64,000 nt of DNA from the NCBI GenBank assembly GCA_019413925.1, contig DXMY01000014.1, positions 1 through 64,000 on the forward strand, given 5' to 3'. Below, in pieces: positions 10,601-16,870 of this stretch. The notes under the pieces were generated by a model. That model was not told the DNA's origin and searched no databases. It saw only the letters and a program-made list of their open reading frames with translations. The position numbers were made by a program, and so were the translations under genes. Position 1 is the stretch's first letter. Every line of letters begins with the position of its first letter. This stretch comes from Collinsella sp. GTDB taxonomy: Bacteria; Actinomycetota; Coriobacteriia; Coriobacteriales; Coriobacteriaceae.

Positions 10601-11309
10601 TGTGCTGCATGGTGCTCTGCCCGGTTTGACGACGTTGACGGCGGCGGTGGACGACACGGCGCTGTCCAAGCAGGTCGACGTTCGCGTGTCTGCCGAGGCG
10701 GTGCGACCGGCGCGACCGGTGGCGACGATTGGTGCGACGACGTTTGGTGCATGGTCGCCCAAGGAGAACTACATTACGGTGCCCAAGGGCACGAAGCTGG
10801 AGCTTTCGGCCGAGGATGGCACGACGATTTGGTACACCACCAACGACACCTGCCCCTGCCGTGACGAAGGCCGCGTAAAGTACACCGAGCCTATTGTGCT
10901 CGATAGCAACATGTATGTGCGCATTGCGGCACAGCGCCCTGGCATGTCGTACAGTGAGTATTCCGAGCGTCTGAACATTACGATTACGGTGACCGATGAG
11001 CCGGCGCCTGAGCCGACGCCCGATCCCGGTCTGAAGCCGGAGCCTGAGCCGACGCCTGACGGCGGCGAGCAGGGTGGCGGTACGGATGGCTCTGGTGGCG
11101 CCGGGGTCCCTGCGGGCAGTTCGACTTCGACGACGACCACGGTGACGACGAACAAGTCCAAGGGTAAGGGCAAGAACGGCAAGAAGTCCGGTGGCACGGA
11201 GCTTGCCGGCACGGGTGACTCCGCCGCGATGACGGTCGCTGCCCTGGGCATCGCCGGTGCAACCGTTGCCGCAGCCGGCATCGCCGCGACCAAGCGCCGC
11301 AAGCATTAG
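4689..11309 (+). CDS. Giant LAxTG-anchored multidomain surface protein (LRR/Ig-like)
   Basis: Predicted wall-anchored protein of 2206 aa. The ATG at 4689 follows AGGAAAGGA. The signal peptide (1 to about 33) ends AGAFAE. BspA-type leucine-rich repeats span about 200-390 (motifs such as IKEIALPDSVEELKSYAF and VPGTVERIGHYAF). Long beta-rich stretches follow, then a mainly helical region (about 1130-1670) with a short hydrophobic glycine-rich segment near 1600. A carboxypeptidase-regulatory-like fold lies around 1710-1790, a Big_1 invasin-like Ig domain at about 1905-2000, and a chitobiase C-terminal-like domain (TIWYTTN) near 2030-2090. A P/E/D-rich spacer leads to LAGTGD, a hydrophobic helix and KRRKH. 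BspA repeats and Ig domains occur in host- or cell-binding adhesins; that role here is inferred. Confidence 0.88.
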   Translation: MRWTTVRALCRRLTVAAVTLTMVTGSLPAGAFAETLTTDGTFVQTDNGQAADAALADSADAQTSDPASADPAPDAGAADPTALEAGDTPTPPASEIASAAGLTGAGQTESTPAGTLATDLVEGKELAEQQKQEEASGAEATWNEELELWATSKGATGVKDEYDDGYVAGEQTPAQYYFSIDSLANEISIEYGDAGITTLEVPSTIDDKNVVSLTGMGSAALTSITFAPNSHVRSVGGLGGSSIKEIALPDSVEELKSYAFYKSKTLQTVTWPNNAAFTTIPEQAFKECEQLDDKVVATLPPSVKTIDYLAFAYCGVPQFYVSDTTVLTFTQINVPGTVERIGHYAFDGCSHVSSVTIGDGVKSIGALAFASLDPAIAGKEIVLPKSVEMIEWGAFENTRYGNETNHNAVALRVMNPDLQFGEAGYPGDYNERVTIDGVTYAIPFSEGQTIYAYATDSAGNPSMVKKLADAVADRKDSVDSSKPAYTFEWMGEAAQVTGKLPQSATATLVQAGQSTLLAVGDDGSFTADALSKIAATLRISLSGYYDMVLARPGDQMTGTWNIGEIKAEDFTKIPASRAIELNVAYLEPVAGQDKTERIELDSLDNIDLTVKSGGKTLKPAKGDKENDYRIQGTALVVSQAIAGADQDLEITLVPKDSLKLGGATATVKPSAGKVDIDLKPWGTATVTTKGDYQGANRVLVFRTSDGKLVADGVTYLMGYEDDGTTPIMKAETPRLKAGSYTIVAFNKTSYDIQATSYSTFSRLGLTVGKHIAQKQVKIEDGKQLDVTLDVPTFDVETYRAERGLTAGSVIADSSAVVGVETELRIHYELKDSQAAKIEIPLAKDAVEDVSAGARDPGDSSRTWWTDATWEGDNLVLDMKEGMGADVFVRFKPKAAGIYAISPLITLGEVTLPLGSTTLEVSGSRIEVDNTDVHSLLGNVAYVYAAPGKSVQLTVGAGASAAKYTGKTNKLGRAKIEYDLPQDTLAAERVTLEARVGSTDVAAAAAEVTARNYVRYVPGASVWNFDVTYRGGTQNLVKDGKDTGKSLWTFHHLPQKKNAYWTFDITLEVGNEEAADTLDLYVDCVDGKTVTIPLTQKSREGTHVRYVAEYVDEGYLKLLDEFNKANDSTYVNCGNFEQIFMPQTYRISNAQLMTMLSFDANASAKKHSAAAEERQQEFSNAVQQWHEYMMDNSFNDVDEAFNDAIDQMVADAFAEEDKDGKEGEAQGGAARKARRAPVASDGEGDDAGNDEAAQFAAELKAAVGGSAALLTQQGDSYGVNVDKMIFEDAYGTSEDWYQELAAAQGANAADAAAIKELVDHASRAEFIAQQAEDLVGQSMGIGQLNQYGSWNDATAAALNKCAGIKASEYNGQSTSGFNDLGQALGSSLSYKAADDDTVKGFKVAAPDGEQTAYIESEFIENSNNNKNQALLFNSIAMQCDILDNLYDNWNVVHSLNNSTIRGWLMAWKRNGDVSAHMKLIRTIRSLKSYKIECEMFGQVFKTDAWKAAGQAFPAATQGIGIFTGIYGVNDASKNWENVNVRMQKVKGEREGYELQHTRLLAKPEKTEDDWKCIYALRDAMEKARAFEDLLYRQLCHDSTDVAVGSIMTIAGVLTAGSAGTVVGAAYDAASTSVGSERAIKLTNAECAYDVACEQVERACQNRITVNWGELTDAEVYNANKDGLISDEKMQSIFEARYRNVAAKAAPDPAGVVYEGLLSNTVEGATVELWSADDAAGTNAVRWDAEEYEQDNPLATGADGAYNWNTPTGWYQVRVTKDGYEEARSAWLRVPPIQTEVNIGLVSTAAPEVASAHAYTDCVEVEFTQYMDASDDALAALCAQGLGDVTYTWLDRQDDPNGKPLSRVLRIRYADACEAGSTAAFKLDGARNYAGTAMARWASGELVVGVRADKLKLNVEQAVTMLEGSDFELVAHVTDKAGKPFAGAKVSVGLESSAICSVDATQAVTGEDGAATFVLHGALPGLTTLTAAVDDTALSKQVDVRVSAEAVRPARPVATIGATTFGAWSPKENYITVPKGTKLELSAEDGTTIWYTTNDTCPCRDEGRVKYTEPIVLDSNMYVRIAAQRPGMSYSEYSERLNITITVTDEPAPEPTPDPGLKPEPEPTPDGGEQGGGTDGSGGAGVPAGSSTSTTTTVTTNKSKGKGKNGKKSGGTELAGTGDSAAMTVAALGIAGATVAAAGIAATKRRKH

Positions 11310-11346
11310 AGCTGGGTGACGGCTCTCGTTCTCGGCCTCAGTAAAA

Positions 11347-11562
11347 TCTCGATCTGTAACACCAAACTGCCCAAAACGGCTCTAGATGTTACAGATTGAG
11401 ATGAACCGAATGGCCGCCAATCTAATGTCTCGATCTGTAACACCAGGCGGGGAATTTGACCTCTAACTGTTACAGATTGAGATGAACAGGTGGATGTTCG
11501 CACAATATCTTGATCTGTAACAACTACAAGGCTCAACAGGGTCTAACTGTTACAGATTGAGA
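11347..11562. repeat. Alternating 15-mer palindromic array, 3 units
   Basis: Three 55-bp units lie at 11347-11401, 11428-11482 and 11508-11562. Arm starts fall at 11347, 11387, 11428, 11468, 11508 and 11548, a 40-41 bp pitch. The left-flank motif TTCTCGGCCTC is at 11329-11339. The first two units repeat the loops and spacer of the array at 4390; the third has its own loop. Confidence 0.9.
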
Positions 11563-11600
11563 CAAACGCCGGAATTGGTTTGCCGACCAGTCCCCAACCA

Positions 11601-11627
11601 CCACAAAGGTGCCTGTCCCCTTTGTGG
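11601..11627. repeat. CCACAAAGG hairpin, copy 3
   Basis: CCACAAAGG (11601-11609) and CCTTTGTGG (11619-11627) flank TGCCTGTCC. Same family as the copies at 1896 and 4553, and again just right of an alternating 15-mer array. Confidence 0.65.
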
Positions 11628-11642
11628 TAGTCGGCCGGCATA

Positions 11643-11681
11643 GAAAAAGTCCCCGCCGGGCGTGTGCTCGACGGGGACTTT
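11643..11681 (-). terminator. Rho-independent terminator of nfnAB
   Basis: AAAGTCCCCG (11646-11655) pairs with CGGGGACTTT (11672-11681). On the minus strand the stem is followed by a run of U (complement of A at 11644-11648). It lies 29 bp past the nfnB stop. Confidence 0.8.
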
Positions 11682-11709
11682 GCCGTTTGGTAGCTAGCGC
11701 TGCGGATGA

Positions 11710-13119
11710 TTACTCGCCCAGTAGGCTCTTGGTGATGGAAGCGGCGGCCTTCTTGCCGGCGCCCATCGCCAGAATGACCGTAGCGGCACCGGTGACGATG
11801 TCGCCGCCGGCCCAGATACGGGGATCGGTGGTCTGGCCGGTCTCCTCGTCGGCAACAATGTAGCCCCACTTGTTGAGCTCCATCTTGCCGCCGATCTTCT
11901 TTGCGAAGGGGTTGGCGTTGGTGCCGATAGCCGAGATTGCGACGTCGCAGGGGATCTCCTCGATGGCGCCCTCGATGGGCACCGGGCGACGACGGCCGGA
12001 CTCGTCAGGCTCGCCGAGCTCCATCTTCTGGACCTTGACGGCGCACACGGAGCCGTCCTCGCCAGCGACAAACTCGAGCGGGGAGACGAGCGGCAGAACC
12101 TCGACGCCCTCGGCCTTGGCATGGTGCAGCTCGGCGCGACGGCAGGGCATCTCGTCCTCGGTACGGCGGTAGGCGATGATGGCGTGCTCGGCGCCCAGAC
12201 GCTTGGCGGTGCGGACGGCGTCCATAGCCACGTTGCCGCCACCAAAGACGACGACGTTCTTGCCGTGCTTGGTGGGGGTGTCGTACTCGGGGAACTTGTT
12301 GGCCTTCATCAGGTTCACGCGGGTGAGGTACTCGTTGGCGAAGAAGACGTTGGGCAGGTTCTCGCCGGGGACGTTGAGGAACTTGGGCAGGCCAGCGCCG
12401 GTCGCCACGTAGATGGCGTCGAAGCCCTGCTCGAACAGCTCCTCGGCCGTGGCCATGTTGCCCACGACGGAGTTGTACTCAAACTTGACGCCCATGTCCT
12501 CCAGGCCGTCGATCTCGCGCTTGACGACCGCCTTGGGCAGACGGAACTCGGGGATGCCGTAGACCAGCACGCCGCCGCCGGTAAAGAAGGCCTCGAAGAC
12601 GGTGACGTCAAAGCCGTTGCGGGCGAGCTCGCCGGCGCAGGTGATGCCGGACGGGCCGGAACCGACGACGGCGACCTTCTTGCCGTTCTTGGGGGCCATC
12701 TTGGGCGTGGAGGCGAGCTCGGGGCGGTCACCCAGGAAGCGCTCGAGCTGGCCGATGGCCACGGGCTCGGACTTCTTACCACGGATGCACTTACCCTCGC
12801 ACTGGTTCTCCTGCGGGCAGACGCGGCCGCAGATGGCGGGAAGCATGGAGTCCTCGCGGATGGTATCGAGAGCGCCGCCGAAGTCCTTCTCGCGGATCTG
12901 CTCGATAAAGCGGGGGATGTTGATGTTGACGGGGCAGCCCTCAACACAGAACGGCTTCTTGCAGTTGAGGCAGCGCTCGGCCTCGGCCAGCGCCATCTCC
13001 TCGGTGAAGCCCTTGTCGACGGGGCGGAAGTCGCAGGCGCGCTCGGCAGCCGGCTCCTCGTTATCGGGGGTGCGGGGCGACTTCATATCGGCAACGAAAC
13101 GACCGTTAACTAGTGGCAT
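11710..13119 (-). CDS. nfnB: NfnB: NADPH-binding large subunit of electron-bifurcating transhydrogenase
   Basis: A 469-aa flavoprotein of the GltD/NfnB family. In NfnAB the complex couples NADH and reduced ferredoxin to reduction of two NADP+ in the cytoplasm. N-terminal cysteine clusters (CLNCKKPFCVEGCP and CGRVCPQENQCEGKCIRG) bind two [4Fe-4S] centres. An FAD dinucleotide fold follows (VAVVGSGPSGITCAGELA) and then an NADPH fold (VVVFGGGNVAMDAVRTA). The C-terminal FAD-closing motif reads DPRIWAGGDIVTGAATVI. It overlaps nfnA by 10 bp, so the two are co-transcribed. No glutamate synthase large subunit is nearby, so a label of glutamate synthase small chain is likely wrong in role. Confidence 0.88.
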   Translation of the reverse strand: MPLVNGRFVADMKSPRTPDNEEPAAERACDFRPVDKGFTEEMALAEAERCLNCKKPFCVEGCPVNINIPRFIEQIREKDFGGALDTIREDSMLPAICGRVCPQENQCEGKCIRGKKSEPVAIGQLERFLGDRPELASTPKMAPKNGKKVAVVGSGPSGITCAGELARNGFDVTVFEAFFTGGGVLVYGIPEFRLPKAVVKREIDGLEDMGVKFEYNSVVGNMATAEELFEQGFDAIYVATGAGLPKFLNVPGENLPNVFFANEYLTRVNLMKANKFPEYDTPTKHGKNVVVFGGGNVAMDAVRTAKRLGAEHAIIAYRRTEDEMPCRRAELHHAKAEGVEVLPLVSPLEFVAGEDGSVCAVKVQKMELGEPDESGRRRPVPIEGAIEEIPCDVAISAIGTNANPFAKKIGGKMELNKWGYIVADEETGQTTDPRIWAGGDIVTGAATVILAMGAGKKAAASITKSLLGE

Positions 13120-13949
13120 GCGCAGCTCTTTTCCTCATAGGCCTTGAGGGACTCGCCCTCTTCGGAACGGTAAGCGGCCTGGCGGGCACGAAGGTCATCC
13201 CAGTCGACCAGGGTGGCATCGAAGTCGGGGCCGTCGACGCAAGCGAACTTGGTCACGCCGCCCACCTCGACGCGGCAGCAGCCGCACATGCCGGTGCCGT
13301 CAACCATGATGGGGTTGAGGGACGCGGTGATGGGGGTGTCGTACTTCTGGGCGGTGAGGGTCGAGAACTTCATCATCGGAACGGGGCCGACGCAGAAGAC
13401 CTGGCTCACGGCCTTGTCCTGCAGCAGGCGCTCCAGCGGAGCGGTAACAACGCCCTGCTCGCCGTAGGAGCCGTCGTCGGTGGTGATGTGGATGTGGTCC
13501 TCGTCGAGGAGCTCGCGGAACTGGTCCTCCATGAGCAGGAGGTCCTTGGTGCGGGCGCCCATGATGGCGTGAACTTCGTGACCGGTCTCGACCAGGTGCT
13601 TGGCGACCGGGAAGGCAATTGCCAGGCCGACGCCGCCGCCAATGACGGCGCAGGGGCCCTCGGCCATCTCGGTGGGAACGCCCAGCGGGCCCACGACGTC
13701 GCGCAGCGACTCGCCGGCCTCGTAGGTGGACAGCATCTCGGTGGTCTTGCCGATCACCATGAAGATGAACTCGACCCAGCCCTCGTCACCGTTCCAGCCA
13801 GCCAGGGTAAACGGGACGCGCTCGCCCGTCTCGTTGGCGCGAACCATGAGGAACTGTCCAGCGTGCGCATGCTTGGCGATTGCAGGCGCCTCGATGCGGA
13901 ACTTGAACACCTTCTCCGAGAACTGCGTCTTCTCCAGGATCTTATACAT
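13110..13949 (-). CDS. nfnA: NfnA: ferredoxin-NADP reductase-type FAD/[2Fe-2S] subunit
   Basis: A 279-aa protein of the PyrK/HydG-type FAD/NAD family (also called sulfide dehydrogenase or FNR alpha subunit). The N-terminal FAD barrel has the RVPFTLAGW motif and the NAD fold has CAVIGGGVGLAIAFPVAK. The C-terminal cysteine cluster MCGCCRVEVGG plus FACVDGPDFD binds [2Fe-2S]. It precedes nfnB with a 10-bp overlap, the standard NfnAB arrangement. The start is supported by AGAGAGGGGTTCT before the ATG. NfnA takes NADH electrons, which bifurcate toward NADP+ and ferredoxin. Dihydroorotate dehydrogenase or sulfide reductase partners are alternatives but have no support nearby. Confidence 0.85.
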   Translation of the reverse strand: MYKILEKTQFSEKVFKFRIEAPAIAKHAHAGQFLMVRANETGERVPFTLAGWNGDEGWVEFIFMVIGKTTEMLSTYEAGESLRDVVGPLGVPTEMAEGPCAVIGGGVGLAIAFPVAKHLVETGHEVHAIMGARTKDLLLMEDQFRELLDEDHIHITTDDGSYGEQGVVTAPLERLLQDKAVSQVFCVGPVPMMKFSTLTAQKYDTPITASLNPIMVDGTGMCGCCRVEVGGVTKFACVDGPDFDATLVDWDDLRARQAAYRSEEGESLKAYEEKSCACH

Positions 13950-14120
13950 AGAACCCCTCTCTTGTTAGGGCCGCCGAACCGTGCCTCCACGGAAATGGAC
14001 GGTAGCCCGAATAAAACCGTACGCGCACAGGCGTTGTGCAGACATACGGTGCAAATTATACCCTCATGGCAATGTCGCTTACGTGTATCTTTGGCAGGCG
14101 GGAAAAGTGACCTGCCAAAA

Positions 14121-14298
14121 AGGGACAGGTTTATTTTGGTCGGTTTTATCAGGCAAAACGGCAAAGGGGGCCGGCCTCGCGCTTCGTTGAGGCCGGCCCC
14201 CTTTGGGGCGTTATGCATGTATGGTGGCAGCATGTTTATTGCGATGTATCGACTGCGGCGTTTCCGCAGATAAAAGCTGCCAAAATAAACCTGTCCCT
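14121..14298. repeat. 178-bp element with 19-bp perfect terminal inverted repeats
   Basis: AGGGACAGGTTTATTTTGG (14121-14139) is matched by its exact reverse complement at 14280-14298. The interior holds the 17-bp hairpin at 14162-14205. It has no coding capacity and sits between pth and nfnA. The GGGACAGG end resembles the other REP-like hairpins in the window. Confidence 0.8.
14162..14205. terminator. 17-bp perfect GC hairpin
   Basis: CAAAGGGGGCCGGCCTC (14162-14178) pairs perfectly with its complement at 14189-14205 around a 10-base loop. It lies about 105 bp past the pth stop on the minus strand; the T-tract is poor. A terminator role is likely but unproven. Confidence 0.5.
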
Positions 14299-14310
14299 AA
14301 ATGGTAGGTT

Positions 14311-14940
14311 TTAGTGCTTCCCGTTGGCGGAAGCGGCGCCGTTTACGTGATCGCGGGCGTAGATTACGCCGTGGACGATGGCCAGACCGGCGGCATCTGC
14401 GGCGCGGGCGCAGGTGTCCTGGAAATCCTCGGCTTCGCGGGCGCGCAGCTGCTTGAGCACGTAGTCTGCCACGGCCATCTTGCCGGGAGGGTTGCCGATG
14501 CCGGTGCGGATACGGCTAAAGTCGCGGCTGCCCATCTTGTCGATGATGGAGCGCAGACCGTTGTGACCGGCATGGCCTCCGCCCACCTTAACACGCACGT
14601 CGCCGGCGGGAATATCGAGCTCGTCGTGGATGACGAGCAGCTCCTCGGCCTTGATCTTGTACTCGCGGCAGAGCTTGGAGATGGGACCGCCCGAGGTATT
14701 CATGTACGACTGCGGCTTGACCAGCACAATCTGGCGCTTGCCGCCCTCTTCCTCGGGATCGTTGATGTTGATGAGCGCGACCTCGGCACCGGCCTGGTTT
14801 TTCCAGTACGTGACGCCGGCCTGACGGGCCAGCTCGTCGATTGCCTTAAAGCCGGCGTTGTGGCGGGTCTCGGCATACTCATCGCCGGGGTTGCCAAGTC
14901 CGGCAACCATGCGAATCTTAAGCGGCTGTGCAGCTGCCAT
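14311..14940 (-). CDS. pth: Peptidyl-tRNA hydrolase
   Basis: A 209-aa cytoplasmic enzyme that releases peptides from prematurely dissociated peptidyl-tRNA. The Pth signature is complete: GLGNPGDEYAETRHNAGF with the catalytic His, PQSYMNTSGG, IHDELDIPAG, and GGGHAGHNGLRSI. An extra C-terminal tail of about 20 polar residues is present. I chose the ATG at 14940 because GAAAGG lies 6 bases upstream; the ATG at 14946 would overlap that site. It is monocistronic on the minus strand, with the IR element at 14121-14298 downstream. Confidence 0.95.
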   Translation of the reverse strand: MAAAQPLKIRMVAGLGNPGDEYAETRHNAGFKAIDELARQAGVTYWKNQAGAEVALININDPEEEGGKRQIVLVKPQSYMNTSGGPISKLCREYKIKAEELLVIHDELDIPAGDVRVKVGGGHAGHNGLRSIIDKMGSRDFSRIRTGIGNPPGKMAVADYVLKQLRAREAEDFQDTCARAADAAGLAIVHGVIYARDHVNGAASANGKH

Positions 14941-15054
14941 GTTCATCCTTTCGTTGATTTGTCGCCTGCTATGGTGAGCGACCCTGTTGCCGCTGTCAAA
15001 TGGAGGGCAATTGAGGTTGTTTGGGGGCGTTTGGACGGCCGTCAAAATCCGAGG

Positions 15055-15258
15055 TGGACAGTTAGTTCAGATACGTATAAGTTCTGAGGACTCGAAGTGC
15101 TCAATTCAATGCCGATACGTTGTTTTGGAGCTTTAGTTAGTCCATATGACGCTGTTTTGAAGTCTACCCTGCCTTCAAATCGGGCGAATGGTATAGAGAT
15201 AACTGCAAAACAGCCTAATTCAATGTGTCCATTTATACGTATTTGAACTAACTGTCCA
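15055..15258. mobile_element. 204-bp non-coding element with 26-bp terminal inverted repeats (copy A)
   Basis: TGGACAGTTAGTTCAGATAC and six further bases at 15055-15080 are matched, with one mismatch, by the reverse complement at 15233-15258. No ORF lies inside. A second copy with the same ends but a diverged interior is at 16583-16784. It has MITE-like or REP-like architecture. The pth to DUF559-gene gap (14941-15291) holds nothing else I can identify. Confidence 0.75.
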
Positions 15259-15291
15259 GCCCTGCTCGACGGTGCACGGGTGATTCGCCGT

Positions 15292-16419
15292 TTAGACCGG
15301 CGCAAGGCCGATTCCGGCCCGCAGGGCGTTGAGCCAAGCGGCCTGACGCTTGCGATAGCCCTTGATACGGTATCGGAATCGGACTCCCGCGAGTCGATGC
15401 ATCGTTTGGGCGAAGGCTTCGAGTGCAACAAGGTCTTTCATTTGGTCGCGATTGATAACCAGGACGTGGATGTCCATTGCCTTGAGGCCATTATTTCGAT
15501 TGCCATCGTGGATGCGAGCGTTTTGAAGCTCATGCCCAATTCCGTTGTATTCGTTGTCGACTCCGGCGGCCGGGCAATATAGGTCGCAGATGGCGTAAGG
15601 GATGCCGGAGGACATGTTGACCGCAAGAGTGTCGAAGTCGATTCGATAGTTGAGTAGCAGGCCTCCCATGGGCAGGCTGCAACATCCGAATCCGCCAAAG
15701 CGCATGGGCGCTCCGAGAACGGCAAACATTAGGGATTCGGCTGGGGATGCAGATCCGGGTCGGGCGAGATTGACTGCCGTGCGAAACGAGGTGTATGAGC
15801 TACTTTTGGCGAAGCGTGCGACCGCCTCGAGCTCTTCGATAGTTGTGGCGGGCTCGCATTTGTAGTGTGCCTGTTCGTAGCGGGTCTCGTTCTGTTGGTC
15901 GGTCGCCGACTGGTCGCCCAGGCAATCAAGATCGCCCGTCGCTGCGCAGTCATCGCCCTTGGGCCAGATGTCGTCATAGGCAATGGGGTATGTTGCCCCG
16001 GGAGGAAGGGAGTAGGTTCCGAGCAGCTCCATAAGGAGCATCAAGGTTTTGGCGACTGATTCATTTTTGGAACAAAGCATGGCTGTCATGGCAGGAGACG
16101 TTGCGTAGATGTCGGCCTCGACGTGCATAATTGCACCTTCAGGAAGAGGAGTGGAGAGAATATGCTGAAGAAGTCGCTTGTCGGGGCGCCTGTTGTCTTC
16201 GTTTGAAACGAGAAGATCGAGCAGTTCGGAATCATCTTCATTCCAGGCGTCGAGTATCGAAAGTGCGCCAAAGTCTATCGCGTCATTGTTGGGAATGCAG
16301 CCAGCCAAGGCCTGTGCTTGCTGTTCGCTATCAACGGAGTCCCAGGGTAGGGCAGAGTACGCCCGTCGTGCGCGACGAATTGCGCGGAGGGCGGAGAGAT
16401 GTGAAATCACGGTCGTCAT
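15292..16419 (-). CDS. Orphan protein with DUF559/Vsr-like nuclease-fold C-terminus
   Basis: A 375-aa protein not assigned to a named family. The C-terminal third reads ICDLYCPAAGVDNEYNGIGH, then a DGNR segment and IHVLVINRDQ. This matches the pattern of DUF559/Vsr-type PD-(D/E)XK domains: Asp on a strand, Glu-x-x-Gly-x-x-His, Asp-x-x-Arg, then a hydrophobic strand. The N-terminal 200 aa are unrecognised; SSSYTSFRTAVNLARPGSAS precedes the core, as in AbiEi/DUF559-type proteins where a conserved SxxE lies upstream. No Shine-Dalgarno is seen before the ATG at 16419. The gene lies between two 202-204 bp inverted-repeat elements, suggesting accessory origin. A defence or DNA-processing role is inference only. 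Confidence 0.7.
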   Translation of the reverse strand: MTTVISHLSALRAIRRARRAYSALPWDSVDSEQQAQALAGCIPNNDAIDFGALSILDAWNEDDSELLDLLVSNEDNRRPDKRLLQHILSTPLPEGAIMHVEADIYATSPAMTAMLCSKNESVAKTLMLLMELLGTYSLPPGATYPIAYDDIWPKGDDCAATGDLDCLGDQSATDQQNETRYEQAHYKCEPATTIEELEAVARFAKSSSYTSFRTAVNLARPGSASPAESLMFAVLGAPMRFGGFGCCSLPMGGLLLNYRIDFDTLAVNMSSGIPYAICDLYCPAAGVDNEYNGIGHELQNARIHDGNRNNGLKAMDIHVLVINRDQMKDLVALEAFAQTMHRLAGVRFRYRIKGYRKRQAAWLNALRAGIGLAPV

Positions 16420-16582
16420 AGCTATAACGTACTAAGTTGGCGGCAGAATGCGACCGCCATACCGTTCTTTTCGCTCAGCGGGGCGCTGCGCGCCATGAAC
16501 GGCTGGGTGTTATGAAATCGGTGGAATCGGTTGAGGGGATTGCAGGAAATTGAGCTCTGCCGCGAAGGTTGACGATAGCTAC

Positions 16583-16784
16583 TGGACAGTTAGTTCAGAT
16601 ACGTATAAGACGGCGGGCGTTCGAGGCGTTTCTAAGGGCTTTCGAGGGCGATTTGAGGGTAAATATGCGGCGGTCGTACTCGAAAGCGATGAGCTTTGGG
16701 CAGTATGGCGTTCGCCGGGGAGCTCAGAAGGCTCAGAACGGCCTTTGGAGTTTTAAAAAAATACGTATCTGAACTAATTGTCCA
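16583..16784. mobile_element. 202-bp non-coding element with 26-bp terminal inverted repeats (copy B)
   Basis: The left end (16583-16608) equals that of copy A at 15055; the right end (16759-16784) is its reverse complement with a few mismatches. Interior stretches such as GAGCTTTGGGCAGTATGGCG align loosely with GAGCTTTAGTTAGTCCATAT in copy A, indicating an old common origin. It sits between prs and the start of the DUF559-like gene. Confidence 0.75.
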
Positions 16785-16805
16785 GGGAAGGTTGTCGAGG
16801 GGTAG

Positions 16806-16837
16806 AAAAAGGGTCGGAAGCGAGCTTCCGACCCTTT
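16806..16837 (-). terminator. Rho-independent terminator of prs
   Basis: AAAGGGTCGGAAG (16808-16820) pairs with CTTCCGACCCTTT (16825-16837). Minus-strand RNA ends in a U run (complement of A at 16806-16810). It lies 34 bp after the prs stop. Confidence 0.85.
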
Positions 16838-16870
16838 AAAAACACCAAAGATGATGAGATGCACGCTGGA

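Noticed and set aside
8067..11306. 1079-aa minus-strand open frame opposite the giant surface protein
   Set aside because: It is a GC-rich antisense shadow: composition is His/Arg/Gly-biased with no domain, and the plus-strand protein has clear domains, a signal peptide and a sorting signal.
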